A stretch of DNA of 64,000 bases from an uncultured Desulfobacteraceae bacterium (GCA_937982505.1 CALJLV010000086.1:1-64000); one strand, 5' to 3'; shown: positions 8,447 through 17,831, counted from the stretch's first letter. Notes: generated by a model not told the origin, from the sequence alone. Numbers and translations are program-made.

Positions 8447-9840
8447 TCATCTCCAAGGAAACCGCGGTTGCGAAATTCAAGGAGATCCTGGGGGCAAAGG
8501 GAACGTGGGGCCAAATCGCCGAATCTCAGTTCGGCGAGCACCTGGCGGTATTTGCCTCATGGGCGCTTAGGCAGGCGCTATGGGAGATCGAGCGATCCTT
8601 TCAGGAGTTTTTCCGGTCCACGGCCTCGGTCCGGTCGTCGATTTTGGCCCACGTCGAGGATGAAAATTACATCCCGATCAAGGCGCTGCCCAGCGCGGGC
8701 GATTGCGCCGTGACAAACCTCGGTGCGGCCCGGGTGGAGCTAAGCGTGGGTCAGCAATTCGAATCCCCGACGCAGGTGCGCTACGTTGCCGACGAGCCGA
8801 TTGAGCTTGACCCGGGCGAAAGCGTCACCTGCCAGTTTCGCCAGGCGACCCGGGAAGTGCGCCACTACCAGGTCGATGCCGAACGGTCTTTTTTCGAAAT
8901 TCTTTTCGACACCGGTCTTTCCGGCCGGATTTTTGACATGCAGGTCTTTGTTGACGGCGATGAGTGGATACTCGCAACAAAATTTCAAAACGTCGGGCCG
9001 GAGGCCGAAGTCTTCGACGAATTTTATTCCCACACCGATCAGTCCGGGATCCGGTTCGGCAACGGCATCTTCGGCAAGGTACCGGGGTTCGGTTCCGAGA
9101 TCACGGTGGTGCTCTGGGTGACAGATGGCGACACCTACCTTGCCGACGGCCAGCGCCTGGAGGTGGTCGGGGAGGCCCTGGACAACGCCGGAAACCCGGT
9201 TGACCTGTCCGTGATGACAGTCGGCCCGATAAGCGGCGGGGCGCCGATGGAGGACAAGGAATCGATCCGCCGCAACCTGCAATACTGGCCCCTCTACAAC
9301 CGGCAACTGGTATGGGACGAGGACTACAAATACTACTTGCGGCGGCAGTTCCCGGCCATCACATGGGTCAACGTCTGGGGCGAGCGCGAAGCCGAGGAGC
9401 AGGCCGGCGCCATGGATCTGGCGTTTATCAACACGATTTTCGTTTCCGCCTACGCCGGTGGCGCCGATATCGAGGACGACGTCATTGATTCGCTGGAGCA
9501 GACTGCGGCCAAACTCAACCGACGGTTTCAGTGGGTGGCGCCGGTTCCGGTCGAATTCAGCCTGGCCATCACCGGCCAGGTCTCACGGTCCCGGAATCTG
9601 GCCGAGGCAGAGGCCGCCATTCGCAGGGCACTGACCGCCGCATACGGCGCCGATTCGCCGACGAGGGCCGACGCGGTCCGCATGAACGATATTTACAGCA
9701 CCATCCAGGGGACCGGGTACTTTTCCGAGCCTGACGAATGGTTCTCGGTCACTGCCACGGGCGACACGGCCCCAGGGGCACTGGAAGAGTTCGTCGCCAT
9801 TGCTCTGGGCGACTCAACGGTGGAACTGACACGGCTATGA
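8443..9840 (+). CDS. baseplate J-like protein (T4 gp6 / Mu gp47 type)
   Basis: A 465-residue protein overlapping the gp25-like gene by ATGA. The hallmark 'SGIRFGNGIFGKVP' segment of J-like baseplate proteins is at about residues 203-216. It is followed by a beta-rich middle and 'KESIRRNLQYWPLYNRQLVW', as in this family. The C-terminal half has the two alpha/beta lobes seen in gp6/J proteins. It forms the baseplate wedge ring with the neighbouring gpI-like protein. Confidence 0.85.
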   Translation: MIISKETAVAKFKEILGAKGTWGQIAESQFGEHLAVFASWALRQALWEIERSFQEFFRSTASVRSSILAHVEDENYIPIKALPSAGDCAVTNLGAARVELSVGQQFESPTQVRYVADEPIELDPGESVTCQFRQATREVRHYQVDAERSFFEILFDTGLSGRIFDMQVFVDGDEWILATKFQNVGPEAEVFDEFYSHTDQSGIRFGNGIFGKVPGFGSEITVVLWVTDGDTYLADGQRLEVVGEALDNAGNPVDLSVMTVGPISGGAPMEDKESIRRNLQYWPLYNRQLVWDEDYKYYLRRQFPAITWVNVWGEREAEEQAGAMDLAFINTIFVSAYAGGADIEDDVIDSLEQTAAKLNRRFQWVAPVPVEFSLAITGQVSRSRNLAEAEAAIRRALTAAYGADSPTRADAVRMNDIYSTIQGTGYFSEPDEWFSVTATGDTAPGALEEFVAIALGDSTVELTRL

Positions 9841-10811
9841 TAATCAGCGGCAAAATAGTGGTCGGCAAATCGCGCACCTACGATATCGGAGCGCTGTTTT
9901 CCGGCACGGCCGCCATCGAGGCCAGTGGCGAAAGAATTTCGGCCTACGAGATCGACAGCCTTTTTGACCTCGTGGCGGACATGGGGGCCGAGGCGGTCAA
10001 GACGGGCCTCGGGCAAGCAGACCTGGGGACCGCGACCATCCGTTTCGACGTTTCGGATCCGTCCAGGGTCTGGGACGGCAACGCCGATCTGGGCTTTTAC
10101 ACGGCCTCTTTTGGCGCTTCGTGGCGCCGCAATTTCCAGCCGGTCTACGAGCCCGCGTTCGACGACTGGCTAAAAAAGCGGCTTACTCCCGCCAAGCGTC
10201 ACACCGACCGGTGGGCGGAGTTTGCCGAGGCCGTCGAGCAGTTCTGGGAGACCTATTACGACGGTTCCGTCAACCGCTTGTGGGCGCTGCGGTCCGTGTT
10301 CACCGCGGCCGACTCCGATCTTGTGACGATCGTCACGGAACTCGGGGACCGGTTCCGTGACGACATCGGCCGAGAGGACGACCGGCCGATACAGGTGATT
10401 TGGCGGCGTCTGGAGCTGCAAGGCAAGGAGGTCGAGAACCTGATTCAGATGGCCCTGAAGCGCAAGTTTTTCGGCCTCGATATCGAATGGGTACCCCTCT
10501 ACGCCCACAAGGACGCCGATTACGGCACGGATCTGAAGGCGTGGGATGAAATCCTGCTGGCTGGCGCCGATCCTGACGACTACTTTCTGACATCCCGGGG
10601 CCGGGTCCGCCTGGCATCGGCCACCATGGGAGAATACCACGGACTGACCTACGCCGAGCTGATGGCTGCGGTGGACGAAGAGATCGAGCGCCTGTTACCG
10701 ACCCACATCGTTTATGAGGGCACCGAGGTGATCACGATCGACACATCCATGCTGGTATATTTCGGCGGCCGAGCCGATGAGGGGATCATCGAGTATGTGG
10801 GGGCGGAATAA
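9837..10811 (+). CDS. baseplate/tail protein I-like
   Basis: A 324-residue protein; ATG 9837 overlaps the J-like stop, although the open frame extends further upstream inside that gene. It occupies the gpI position directly after J and before the fibre gene. It contains an aromatic-rich helical middle ('DRWAEFAEAVEQFWETYYDG', 'VNRLWALRSVFTAA'), consistent with a wedge protein linking the J-like ring to the fibres. Sequence family is not firmly recognised; the position is the main argument. Confidence 0.6.
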   Translation: MIISGKIVVGKSRTYDIGALFSGTAAIEASGERISAYEIDSLFDLVADMGAEAVKTGLGQADLGTATIRFDVSDPSRVWDGNADLGFYTASFGASWRRNFQPVYEPAFDDWLKKRLTPAKRHTDRWAEFAEAVEQFWETYYDGSVNRLWALRSVFTAADSDLVTIVTELGDRFRDDIGREDDRPIQVIWRRLELQGKEVENLIQMALKRKFFGLDIEWVPLYAHKDADYGTDLKAWDEILLAGADPDDYFLTSRGRVRLASATMGEYHGLTYAELMAAVDEEIERLLPTHIVYEGTEVITIDTSMLVYFGGRADEGIIEYVGAE

Positions 10812-12172
10812 TGGCGTTCAGCAATTTTGAACTGACCACCTTGGGCGCCGCGTTGCTGGCCAAAGTCGCGGCCGGCGGCACGTTGCAGTTCAACGCGGTG
10901 GCCCTCGGGTCCGGATCATGGCCAGGCGGGGAGGCAAATCCGGCCTGGAGCGAACTGGTTGACGAGCAAATTGACTTTCCGGTCAACTCGGTCGTGCCGG
11001 TATCGGCCGGGATGGCGACCGGAACGGCCATCCTGATGCACGACGGACTGCCCGCGGACGGGTTTTATGCCCGGGAAATCGGTCTTTACGCCGAGGACCC
11101 GGACATTGGGGCGATCCTGTTCGCCGTTGCCTATGCGGGCGACGAGGCAAGCTGGATACCGGCCATCACCGATGTCGCGTCCTACCAGCACGTCTACAGC
11201 ATCGCCATCGCCATCGGCAACGCAACTACCCTGACGGTCCAGGTGGATCCGAGCACGGTAACGGTGTCAATGGCCCAGTTTTCGGCCCACGAGGGCCTCG
11301 AACTGGATCCGACCAGCTCCGACACGAGCAAAAACAAGCATCTTTCCAACGCTCAGGCCAAGGGTTGGGAAACCAGCATAGGGGCCAATGCCAGCGCCAT
11401 TTCGGCGCATTCGTCACAGACTAACCCCCACGGGTCCACCGTCTCGGCGGCGGCCGGTCGCATGATACTCCGGGACGGGTTCGGGCGGGCGAAAATTGCG
11501 GCGCCGGCAGAAAGTGACGATATCGCCCGGAAAGCCGATGTGGACGCCGAAGCCGCTTCCCGGGCCTCCGCCGATTCGAGCCATGCCCTGTTGACCAATC
11601 CGCACGGCGCAACGTCCGCGGCGACCCCGATCCGGATCATGATGCGGGACACCCACGGGCGGGCCAAGGTGGCGGCCCCTGCATCCAGCGATGACATCGC
11701 CCGGAAGGCCGATGTGGACGCCGCCATTGCCGCCGGCCAGGTGATTGCGTTTGCCGGGTCTGCCCCGCCGTCCGGGTTTTTGGAATGCAACGGGGCGGCG
11801 GTCAGTCGAAGCACCTACTCCGTCCTGTTTGCCGCCATCGGGACCGCCTACGGGCACGGGAACGGTTCCACGACGTTCAACCTGCCCGATCTTCGGGGCG
11901 AGTTCATCCGGGGGTGGGACCACGGGCGAGGGGTGGATTCGGGCCGCGGGCTGGGAACGGCTCAGGGCGCAACGATGATTGCCGAGCGAATGGGCAATCA
12001 CGCGCCATGGCCAACACAGGGGGCCATCGGCATTCACGGCTCAGATGGGGAAGATTACGACGACACCTATCATGTGGCGACGAACGCGGCCCAAGGGACG
12101 ATTTCCATCGGCGTCGACTTCAAATTTGTTCGCCCGCGCAACGTGGCGATGACCTACTGTATCCGGTACTAG
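10811..12172 (+). CDS. tail fibre protein with collar domain
   Basis: A 453-residue protein overlapping the upstream stop (TAATG). Residues 1-150 match the N-terminal baseplate-attachment domain of P2 gpH-type fibres ('FELTTLGAALLAKVAAGGTL', 'FYAREIGLYAEDPD'). Two copies of a module of about 55 residues follow ('NPHGxT...DDIARKADVDA', residues about 200-310). The C-terminus is a phage tail collar domain ('GQVIAFAGSAPPSGFLECNG', 'NLPDLRGEFIRGWDHGRGVD', ending 'AMTYCIRY'). It is the likely receptor-contact fibre or its base. The duplicated module suggests internal expansion. Confidence 0.85.
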   Translation: MAFSNFELTTLGAALLAKVAAGGTLQFNAVALGSGSWPGGEANPAWSELVDEQIDFPVNSVVPVSAGMATGTAILMHDGLPADGFYAREIGLYAEDPDIGAILFAVAYAGDEASWIPAITDVASYQHVYSIAIAIGNATTLTVQVDPSTVTVSMAQFSAHEGLELDPTSSDTSKNKHLSNAQAKGWETSIGANASAISAHSSQTNPHGSTVSAAAGRMILRDGFGRAKIAAPAESDDIARKADVDAEAASRASADSSHALLTNPHGATSAATPIRIMMRDTHGRAKVAAPASSDDIARKADVDAAIAAGQVIAFAGSAPPSGFLECNGAAVSRSTYSVLFAAIGTAYGHGNGSTTFNLPDLRGEFIRGWDHGRGVDSGRGLGTAQGATMIAERMGNHAPWPTQGAIGIHGSDGEDYDDTYHVATNAAQGTISIGVDFKFVRPRNVAMTYCIRY

Positions 12173-12180
12173 GGGGAGCT

Positions 12181-12843
12181 TTGAACGTCTACCTTTACGA
12201 CCCTCAGACAGGCGCCTACCAGGGCTCAGAGGCGGCCCGGACCGACCCTGAGGAAACCCGGGCCACTGGGTACCCGGTCTACCTGCTGCCAGCCAATGCC
12301 ACGTTCGTTCGGCCCCCCAACGTCGGACCGAACCGGATACCGGTCTGGACCGGATCCGGATGGACGAACCAGATCGATTTTCGCGGCACCCGGTACTGGG
12401 ACGAGACCGGAGAGCACCGGATCAGCGCAATCGGCCAGGCCGTGCCGGATCATGCCGCCAGCGGCCCGAAGCCTTCCGACGATCACCGACTGATAGGCGG
12501 GCAGTGGGTGGTGGACCTTGCCAGGCGGCAGGAATCGGCCTGGAAGCGCCTGGAAGCCGGTCTGCACGACTACATCTTTGCGGTCCATGACTACCCCCAG
12601 CCGACACAGATCACCCTCCAGGCGATCTATGCGGACCCGGACAGCAACGAGGCCCAGCGGGCGGCCTGCAAGGCGATTTTCGATTGGATTCGAGGTTTTG
12701 TGCTGCCCTACTACTATGCGAAAAAAGCCGAGATTCTGGAATCTTCGGACCCTGCTGGCGTGGCCTGGGACTTTTCGAGCCTGGATCCGGGGGCGCCGGG
12801 TCACACCCTGGCCCAAATCATTACGATGGGAGATCGGACATGA
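12181..12843 (+). CDS. tail fibre-associated / assembly-like protein
   Basis: A 220-residue protein; TTG 12181 follows an AGGGGGAG box eight bases after the fibre stop. The longer open frame upstream is a shadow of the fibre gene. It starts 'LNVYLYDPQTGAYQGSEAA' like fibre-companion proteins that follow collar-domain fibres, then has an N-terminal beta segment and a helical C-terminus. A fibre assembly chaperone role is inferred from position. Confidence 0.55.
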   Translation: MNVYLYDPQTGAYQGSEAARTDPEETRATGYPVYLLPANATFVRPPNVGPNRIPVWTGSGWTNQIDFRGTRYWDETGEHRISAIGQAVPDHAASGPKPSDDHRLIGGQWVVDLARRQESAWKRLEAGLHDYIFAVHDYPQPTQITLQAIYADPDSNEAQRAACKAIFDWIRGFVLPYYYAKKAEILESSDPAGVAWDFSSLDPGAPGHTLAQIITMGDRT

Positions 12844-13439
12844 AGCAGATCAATTTTGTCAACTTCAACGAGCGCGGTCTTCAGCCGCTGGTTGACGAGC
12901 TGAAAAAGCACGACCAGGAGGTGGCCTCGATAAAGGCCACCAACATGCCCAAAAGAGAGGACGGCTTTTCGGTCAAGGCGGCTCTGTTCACCCTGGAGTC
13001 CGGACAGAAGCTGGAGGTCAAGATCAAGGCCAACGGCTCGATTTTTCAGGTCAGGTTGAACGGCAAGGTGATCCCGGTGAAAAATTCCGAGGACATCGAT
13101 GAGCCGGCCAACCTGAAAAAAGCGGTCAAGGAGATATCCGACCGGATCAAACAAAACGAGGCCGTCTACCTCAAGCAGAAGGCCCGGCGCATGAAGCGGG
13201 AGAAAAAGACCAGCCCGTCGGTCTCAGCATCCATGGTCAAGCGCCTTGCAGAGGCCAAGGAAAACCTGGAATTCGTCCAGGGCGAGGCAAAGACAGTTGC
13301 CGAGGACATGGCGCAGGCGCAGGGCGGGGTGGAGCAGAAACGTTCCGAGCTGGAGGGGTTGCGCGCCGAGCTCGCCCAAGAGATTCAGCGCGGGGAAACG
13401 CTTCGGGCACAAATCGCCGAGCTGATGGAGGCGGCATAA
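12840..13439 (+). CDS. coiled-coil protein with possible DarA-N-like segment
   Basis: A 199-residue protein with ATG overlapping the previous stop. Residues 40-80 ('AALFTLESGQKLEVKIKANG') and the following helix echo the segment of the DarA-like protein at 19711-22194 ('TDGQILSIVFHS' plus a helix and coiled coil). Residues about 130-199 form a clear heptad coiled coil. It is lysine-rich. It may be a small relative of the anti-restriction protein or simply a fibre-region coiled-coil protein. Confidence 0.55.
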   Translation: MKQINFVNFNERGLQPLVDELKKHDQEVASIKATNMPKREDGFSVKAALFTLESGQKLEVKIKANGSIFQVRLNGKVIPVKNSEDIDEPANLKKAVKEISDRIKQNEAVYLKQKARRMKREKKTSPSVSASMVKRLAEAKENLEFVQGEAKTVAEDMAQAQGGVEQKRSELEGLRAELAQEIQRGETLRAQIAELMEAA

Positions 13440-13440
13440 C

Positions 13441-13791
13441 ATGGGCCTGGAAATCACGTCGGTAAATTGGATGCTGGACCAGTTGGCCACCAAACTGGCG
13501 CTGATTCGGCTCTACGATGCTTCGGATATCGAGATCCTGGATCACGAAGGCGAGAGCCAGGACCAACCGGCCCTATGGTCTCCTGCCGCCGATGGCGCCC
13601 TGGTGCTGGCCTCTGGAGTGCGCTTTGAAATTCCCGCCGGCACGACACCTGCCAAAATCGCGTTTCTGGATGCCGTTGCGTTCGGCGAGTGGGCTTCGCA
13701 CACAATCGCGCCCGAGCAGCGCGAGAGCTACGCGAACAACGGTCTATTCGACGTCACAGCGGCAAACGCTACGATCACGATAGGGGAGTGA
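13441..13791 (+). CDS. small beta-sandwich virion protein
   Basis: A 116-residue protein, two bases after the previous stop. Its pattern ('LALIRLYDASDIEI', a Pro/Ala-rich loop, 'GVRFEIPAGTTPAKIAFLDA') resembles a recurrent phage beta-sandwich family found beside fibre genes. A decoration or fibre-associated role is inferred. The next gene starts two bases after the stop. Confidence 0.6.
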   Translation: MGLEITSVNWMLDQLATKLALIRLYDASDIEILDHEGESQDQPALWSPAADGALVLASGVRFEIPAGTTPAKIAFLDAVAFGEWASHTIAPEQRESYANNGLFDVTAANATITIGE

Positions 13792-13793
13792 CG

Positions 13794-14537
13794 ATGCTGT
13801 CACGATGGCAGAACCATATCGTAGACGAAAGCGGTAATGTGGTTCCAAGCGCTCCTGTCGAGATCCGCCTGGCCGGCGAAGGAACACCTGCCACCATCTA
13901 TTCGGATGCCGAAGGGGCCGCGAAGGCAAACCCGTTTACCGCCACCGTCGGCGGCCTGGCAGAGTTCTGGGCCTCTGGCGGGCTCTATGACATCTACGTC
14001 GATGGTGGACTGACCTGGAGCGACGTTCAAATTGGTTCAGCACAACGCGCCGACCTGGCGGACCCGAACGAAGTGGCCGCCGGGACCGCCGCGGACGATC
14101 AGATCCCGACGGTGGCCGGGATCAACCTCGCATTGGCCACCGTCGCCGTTGTGCGGCGGGTGGAAAAGCCGGCGACCGGAGCATTGGCCGTTTCGGACAT
14201 CATCGGTACGATCCTGACCAACTACGGCCAGACCGCCGAAAACATTCAGACGTTGCCGGATACGGATGACGTTGTGACGGCGCTGGGTGCTGGGGCGGAG
14301 GTGGGTTTTGTGGTCAGGGTCGAAACGGAAGGGGCCGGCGCCCTGGGTCTCAAGCCCGGTGCCGGCGACAAGCATTATTTCGACGATGGGACGGGGGTTG
14401 TCGCCCTCGATAATGGCGCCGCAGTCGTTTTTGCGGCGCCAGGCATCGGCGATACGCTGGTGGTGACGATGATCCGCACCGGAGAATCGTCTTTCGATTG
14501 GCTTACTGCCTGCATACGCGGTACGGCGGGCGAATAA
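13794..14537 (+). CDS. tail fibre-like protein with duplicated C-terminal module
   Basis: A 247-residue protein. Residues 1-85 look like an Ig-like fibre repeat ('VPSAPVEIRLAGEGTPATIY', ending 'LYDIYVDGGLTWSDVQIG'). Residues about 118-245 form a domain found again in the gene at 18926-19486; shared marks are 'TGALxVxDIxGT', 'AGALGLxPxxxDKHYFDDGT' and 'GDTLVVTxIxTG...DWLTxCxRG'. The start ATG 13794 lies just after the preceding stop. It is probably part of the receptor-binding apparatus. Confidence 0.65.
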   Translation: MLSRWQNHIVDESGNVVPSAPVEIRLAGEGTPATIYSDAEGAAKANPFTATVGGLAEFWASGGLYDIYVDGGLTWSDVQIGSAQRADLADPNEVAAGTAADDQIPTVAGINLALATVAVVRRVEKPATGALAVSDIIGTILTNYGQTAENIQTLPDTDDVVTALGAGAEVGFVVRVETEGAGALGLKPGAGDKHYFDDGTGVVALDNGAAVVFAAPGIGDTLVVTMIRTGESSFDWLTACIRGTAGE

Positions 14538-14550
14538 AGGAGAGCACGAC

Positions 14551-15765
14551 ATGAAGCGTCATCAAACCCCTCTTGGAATGCCCAAACTGTATATCGGGAT
14601 CAAGGTCGAAAAAGAAGGAAAGGTTCTTTCGGAGAGAAAGGAGATAGGCCACTCCTGGACCCGCAACGCATGGAATGCGTTTACGGCATCCATGTTGGGT
14701 ATGGCGGGTGGGGGAAGTTCACATGCCTTTCTTGGTCCTGGGATGATGAATGCAAGAGAAGTCGGATCTTGTTATATCTTTAACGGTACCGATTATACAT
14801 TTCAGTATTCACGAGCAAATAGTTTTACTTTTTATAACAACGGTCCTTATAACAGTAATGCTGGAAACCATAATTTTGGAATTTTAATCGGCGCAAATGT
14901 AAACGGATATGGTTTTTGTGCTAATTCGGTTGATCTTTATAACAAAATTCCACACGGCACAAGCGCCGGACAAATGAGTCATCAGGCGCAAGCCGCCCCT
15001 GTTGCATCATATGACACGGAAACAAGAAAATGGAAAAACACGATCACCAGGATTTTCAACAATAATTCGGGCGATGCCATAACTGTTCGGGAAATTGGTC
15101 TTGTTTTTTTTTCCGGGACCTTCTATCCCACAAATTCGTGTTTGTTTGCCCATGATATTTTGGATACGCCTGAAATCGTGCCTAATGCGGCACAACTAAC
15201 CGTTGTTTACGAGATTGAATCGCAAGAGTTTACAATCGATAGCGATGCGATTCTAATGGGAGCTGCTGGAAGCGGGGGGTACGTTTGTGGATATAAAATT
15301 CCCTCAAACTATCCGTACTGTGATGAAGGGTTTCTGCTTATCATGGCGCCAAAAGCTACTGGTGAACACAGCTCTAAGAAATATCGTGATCCAGGAAGCT
15401 CTAGTGGAGTTCCAATAAGCTATGTGGACGGCCAAGGAAACACCAACACCCTAATTTCTCTTGGTGCCAATTCAGAAATTGGTCAATTCTGTTCTGACGC
15501 CAGAAACGCTGAAATAGGTGGATATAATGATTGGTTTATCCCTGCTCATGAACAAATTAGGATGATGTTCAATTTTAACCTAACACTTCCATCCGAAGAA
15601 AGGCTAACAGAAAGTGTTTATTATTGGACATCGACAGCCATTGGCACAAACGCATTTAGGATGAGATCAACTGATTCTTCTCCATCCTATGTTAACCAGT
15701 CCAATTCTTATTACGTCCGCCTTATTCGCATGATTCATACCAGCGAGTTTGTTCCGGCGGAATAG
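14551..15765 (+). CDS. AT-rich adhesin with C-terminal DUF1566-type domain
   Basis: A 404-residue protein. Residues 1-230 belong to the paralogous family described at 17082 and 17832 ('GHSWTRNAWNAF', 'KWKNTITRIFNNNSGD', 'TVVYEIESQEFTID'). Residues about 235-400 look like a DUF1566/Lcl-type carbohydrate-binding-like domain ('GGYNDWFIPAHEQI', 'SVYYWTSTAIGTNAFRMRS', 'YYVRLIRM'). Base composition falls sharply to AT-rich from about 14740 to 15760, unlike its neighbours, which suggests recent acquisition of the binding tip. Role: receptor binding, inferred. Confidence 0.65.
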   Translation: MKRHQTPLGMPKLYIGIKVEKEGKVLSERKEIGHSWTRNAWNAFTASMLGMAGGGSSHAFLGPGMMNAREVGSCYIFNGTDYTFQYSRANSFTFYNNGPYNSNAGNHNFGILIGANVNGYGFCANSVDLYNKIPHGTSAGQMSHQAQAAPVASYDTETRKWKNTITRIFNNNSGDAITVREIGLVFFSGTFYPTNSCLFAHDILDTPEIVPNAAQLTVVYEIESQEFTIDSDAILMGAAGSGGYVCGYKIPSNYPYCDEGFLLIMAPKATGEHSSKKYRDPGSSSGVPISYVDGQGNTNTLISLGANSEIGQFCSDARNAEIGGYNDWFIPAHEQIRMMFNFNLTLPSEERLTESVYYWTSTAIGTNAFRMRSTDSSPSYVNQSNSYYVRLIRMIHTSEFVPAE

Positions 15766-15774
15766 GAGATAGGC

Positions 15775-17073
15775 GTGTTTTTTCCGGCAATGGCACAAAT
15801 GATGGTTAGGCGATCGTCCCGTGAGCCCTGGGATGGTGTTTTGCGCCTGGCCGCCATTGACATGCCCAATGCCGTGGCGGGGATCGAGGTCGTTGATGCT
15901 GGACAGGTTGGCATCGAGGCCGGTGTCTTGTCGGCAATGGCCATGCCGGTGATCGGTCCGCCGGCCTTACGGGTCGATGGCGGGGAGATCGAGCTTCAGC
16001 ATTCGGCGTTGCCGGCAATGGCCATGCCGGATATCGAGGTTCGGGCATGGATTGTCTACCTTCTCGGACCGCTTGAATCCGATGGTTTTGGCTGGCCGGC
16101 GGTATCGGTGGATTGTGAACAGAACGCCTTCGAGGGGCTTGACGGGCCGGCCGAAACCGACGCCTTCCAGTGGCCTACAGCCTCGGTGTCACACGAGATC
16201 GGCGTTTTCGCTACCCATCAGCAAGAGGCTGAAACCGACACCTTCCAATGGCCTACGGTCTCGGTGGATTATGCGACCGATTTGTTTGTCGGAGTGGGAG
16301 AAACCCTGTCGTCGGACGGGTTCGGCTGGCCGGCGGTCTCGGTGGCTTACGACATCGATGTGTATGTCGGGCCTTTGCCTCCTGCCGAACACGAAGCGTT
16401 TGCCGATGCGTTCGGCTGGCCGGCGGTATCCACGGACTACGTCATTGATCAATCCGCTGGGTTTCCGGAGATGGTATCGAGTCCGCTTGACTGGCCGGCG
16501 GTATCCGTGGGCTACGAGACTGATCTGTTCGTCGGATTTGCCGATACGTCAGTTTCGAGCCCGTTCTCCTGGCCTTCCGTGGATGTGGGCTATTCCACAG
16601 AGGCCCTTCCGCCTGCCGAACATGCAGCGTCCTCTGATGGGTTCGGCTGGCCTACGGTCTCGGTTGGCTACGACATAGATCTGTTCGTCGAATTTCCGGA
16701 GATGGAATCGAGCCCGTTCGGCTGGCCGGCGGTATCCGTGGGCTACGAGATTGATGCCTTCGAGGGGCTTGACGGGCCGGCCGAAACCGACGCCTTCCAG
16801 TGGCCCGAGGTTTCGGTGCTGCATGATGTCGATGTTTTCGTTCCCCAGGAGCAAGGGGCCGAAACCGACGCCTTCCAATGGCCTACAGTTTCGGTGGGCT
16901 ACGCCACGGATCTGTTCGTCGGATTTGGAGAGACCCCAACGTCGGACGGTTTTGACTGGCCGGCGGTGGCCACGGCTTACGACATTGATGCGTTTGTGAA
17001 CCTCGATGATGGGCCGGTGCAGACGCATGGCATCGACTGGCCCACGGTAACTGTTACCTACGAGAAAAATTAG
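15775..17073 (+). CDS. tandem-repeat fibre protein, 13 WPxVSV units
   Basis: A 432-residue protein starting at GTG with an AGGAG box. Residues 1-95 include 'EPWDGVLRLAAIDMP', shared with the short gene at 19486, and two 'xAMAMPxI' segments. From residue about 100 to the end there are 13 copies of a unit of roughly 24-31 residues with core 'DxFxWPxVSVxYxxDxF'. Sub-blocks are themselves duplicated: units 1-3 resemble 9-11. The conserved Trp-Pro and strand-like alternation suggest a stacked beta-fibre or repeated sugar-binding sites. I do not recognise a family. Confidence 0.7.
   Translation: MFFPAMAQMMVRRSSREPWDGVLRLAAIDMPNAVAGIEVVDAGQVGIEAGVLSAMAMPVIGPPALRVDGGEIELQHSALPAMAMPDIEVRAWIVYLLGPLESDGFGWPAVSVDCEQNAFEGLDGPAETDAFQWPTASVSHEIGVFATHQQEAETDTFQWPTVSVDYATDLFVGVGETLSSDGFGWPAVSVAYDIDVYVGPLPPAEHEAFADAFGWPAVSTDYVIDQSAGFPEMVSSPLDWPAVSVGYETDLFVGFADTSVSSPFSWPSVDVGYSTEALPPAEHAASSDGFGWPTVSVGYDIDLFVEFPEMESSPFGWPAVSVGYEIDAFEGLDGPAETDAFQWPEVSVLHDVDVFVPQEQGAETDAFQWPTVSVGYATDLFVGFGETPTSDGFDWPAVATAYDIDAFVNLDDGPVQTHGIDWPTVTVTYEKN
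16068..17073 (+). repeat. coding tandem repeat, 13 units of about 75-90 bp
   Basis: The DNA encoding the WPxVSV units repeats blocks such as TTCGGCTGGCCGGCGGT with small changes. Two long blocks, from about 16130 and about 16760, are near identical over dozens of bases. The pattern points to expansion by unequal recombination or slippage, with copy number likely to vary between isolates. Confidence 0.8.
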
Positions 17074-17081
17074 GGGGAAAG

Positions 17082-17822
17082 ATGATCGATCCTGTGTTCG
17101 AGCGAAAAGTCAAAGAATTCAGAAAGGCGACCGGAGCGATTTTGCCGCCGGATGCTTTCGTCGATGTCCGTGTCGTCGGTCCTGGCGAAAAGGTGCGACA
17201 CCACGACACGCAGCGGGCCAGGTCTTGGACCCGAAATTTCTACAATATGGCGACGGCTGCCGTGGCTTACCTGAAGGGGTCCGGTGTAAGCAATTTTGGC
17301 GCTGGCCATATCAACGTGAAAGATGCTGGAGAGGGGGCTTTCGACGCCGGACATATCCACTACGGCAGCGGTTATTCGGTCCACATTACCAATGCCCTGG
17401 GATTCAATGCGGACGCGGCAATGGCGACAAAGGGCATCGTGGTTGGCAGCGGCGATACCGCATTTTCGGCTGACCAGCACGTTTTGGACAACAAGATCCT
17501 GCACGGATCTCTTGTCGGGCGGCTCAGCTACGGGGCTTGTTCAACATCTGCGCCGGTCTACGACTCGTCCGAAGGGGCCGAAAAGTGGACGGTCAGGATC
17601 ACCCGGAACTTCACCAACCTATACAACGGCGACCCCGTGGTGGTGAAAGAAACCGGGTTGGTGGTGACCGGCTCTGTTTATCCCTTTGTCGATGGCTCGT
17701 CTCAGGCATCATTGATGTTGGAGCGGTGCATTCTCGATGTGCCGGCATCGGTGGCCTTCCAGGACGTGCTGTCCATCGAGTATGTGATAGAATTGGATTT
17801 TTCTGCAATCGATGCCGATTAA
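17082..17822 (+). CDS. tail fibre/adhesin paralogue (SWTRN family)
   Basis: A 246-residue protein with a GGGGGAAAG box. It shares with the genes at 14551 and 17832 an N-terminal strand pair, 'RSWTRNFYNMA', a central Gly-rich region, 'WTVRITRNFTNLYNGDPV' and a C-terminal strand set ending 'IEYVIELDFSAID'. The three genes look like tandem duplicates with diverged middles, typical of receptor-binding arrays. Confidence 0.65.
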   Translation: MIDPVFERKVKEFRKATGAILPPDAFVDVRVVGPGEKVRHHDTQRARSWTRNFYNMATAAVAYLKGSGVSNFGAGHINVKDAGEGAFDAGHIHYGSGYSVHITNALGFNADAAMATKGIVVGSGDTAFSADQHVLDNKILHGSLVGRLSYGACSTSAPVYDSSEGAEKWTVRITRNFTNLYNGDPVVVKETGLVVTGSVYPFVDGSSQASLMLERCILDVPASVAFQDVLSIEYVIELDFSAIDAD

Positions 17823-17831
17823 GGGGGAAAA

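Noticed and set aside
14551..15765. Diversity-generating retroelement target (DUF1566-type tip, AT-rich)
   Set aside because: No reverse transcriptase and no template repeat resembling the 3' end of the gene were seen in the window.
16068..17073. CRISPR array or non-coding tandem repeat
   Set aside because: The repeats are in frame, encode a conserved peptide unit, vary at codon level and have no constant direct repeat with unique spacers.
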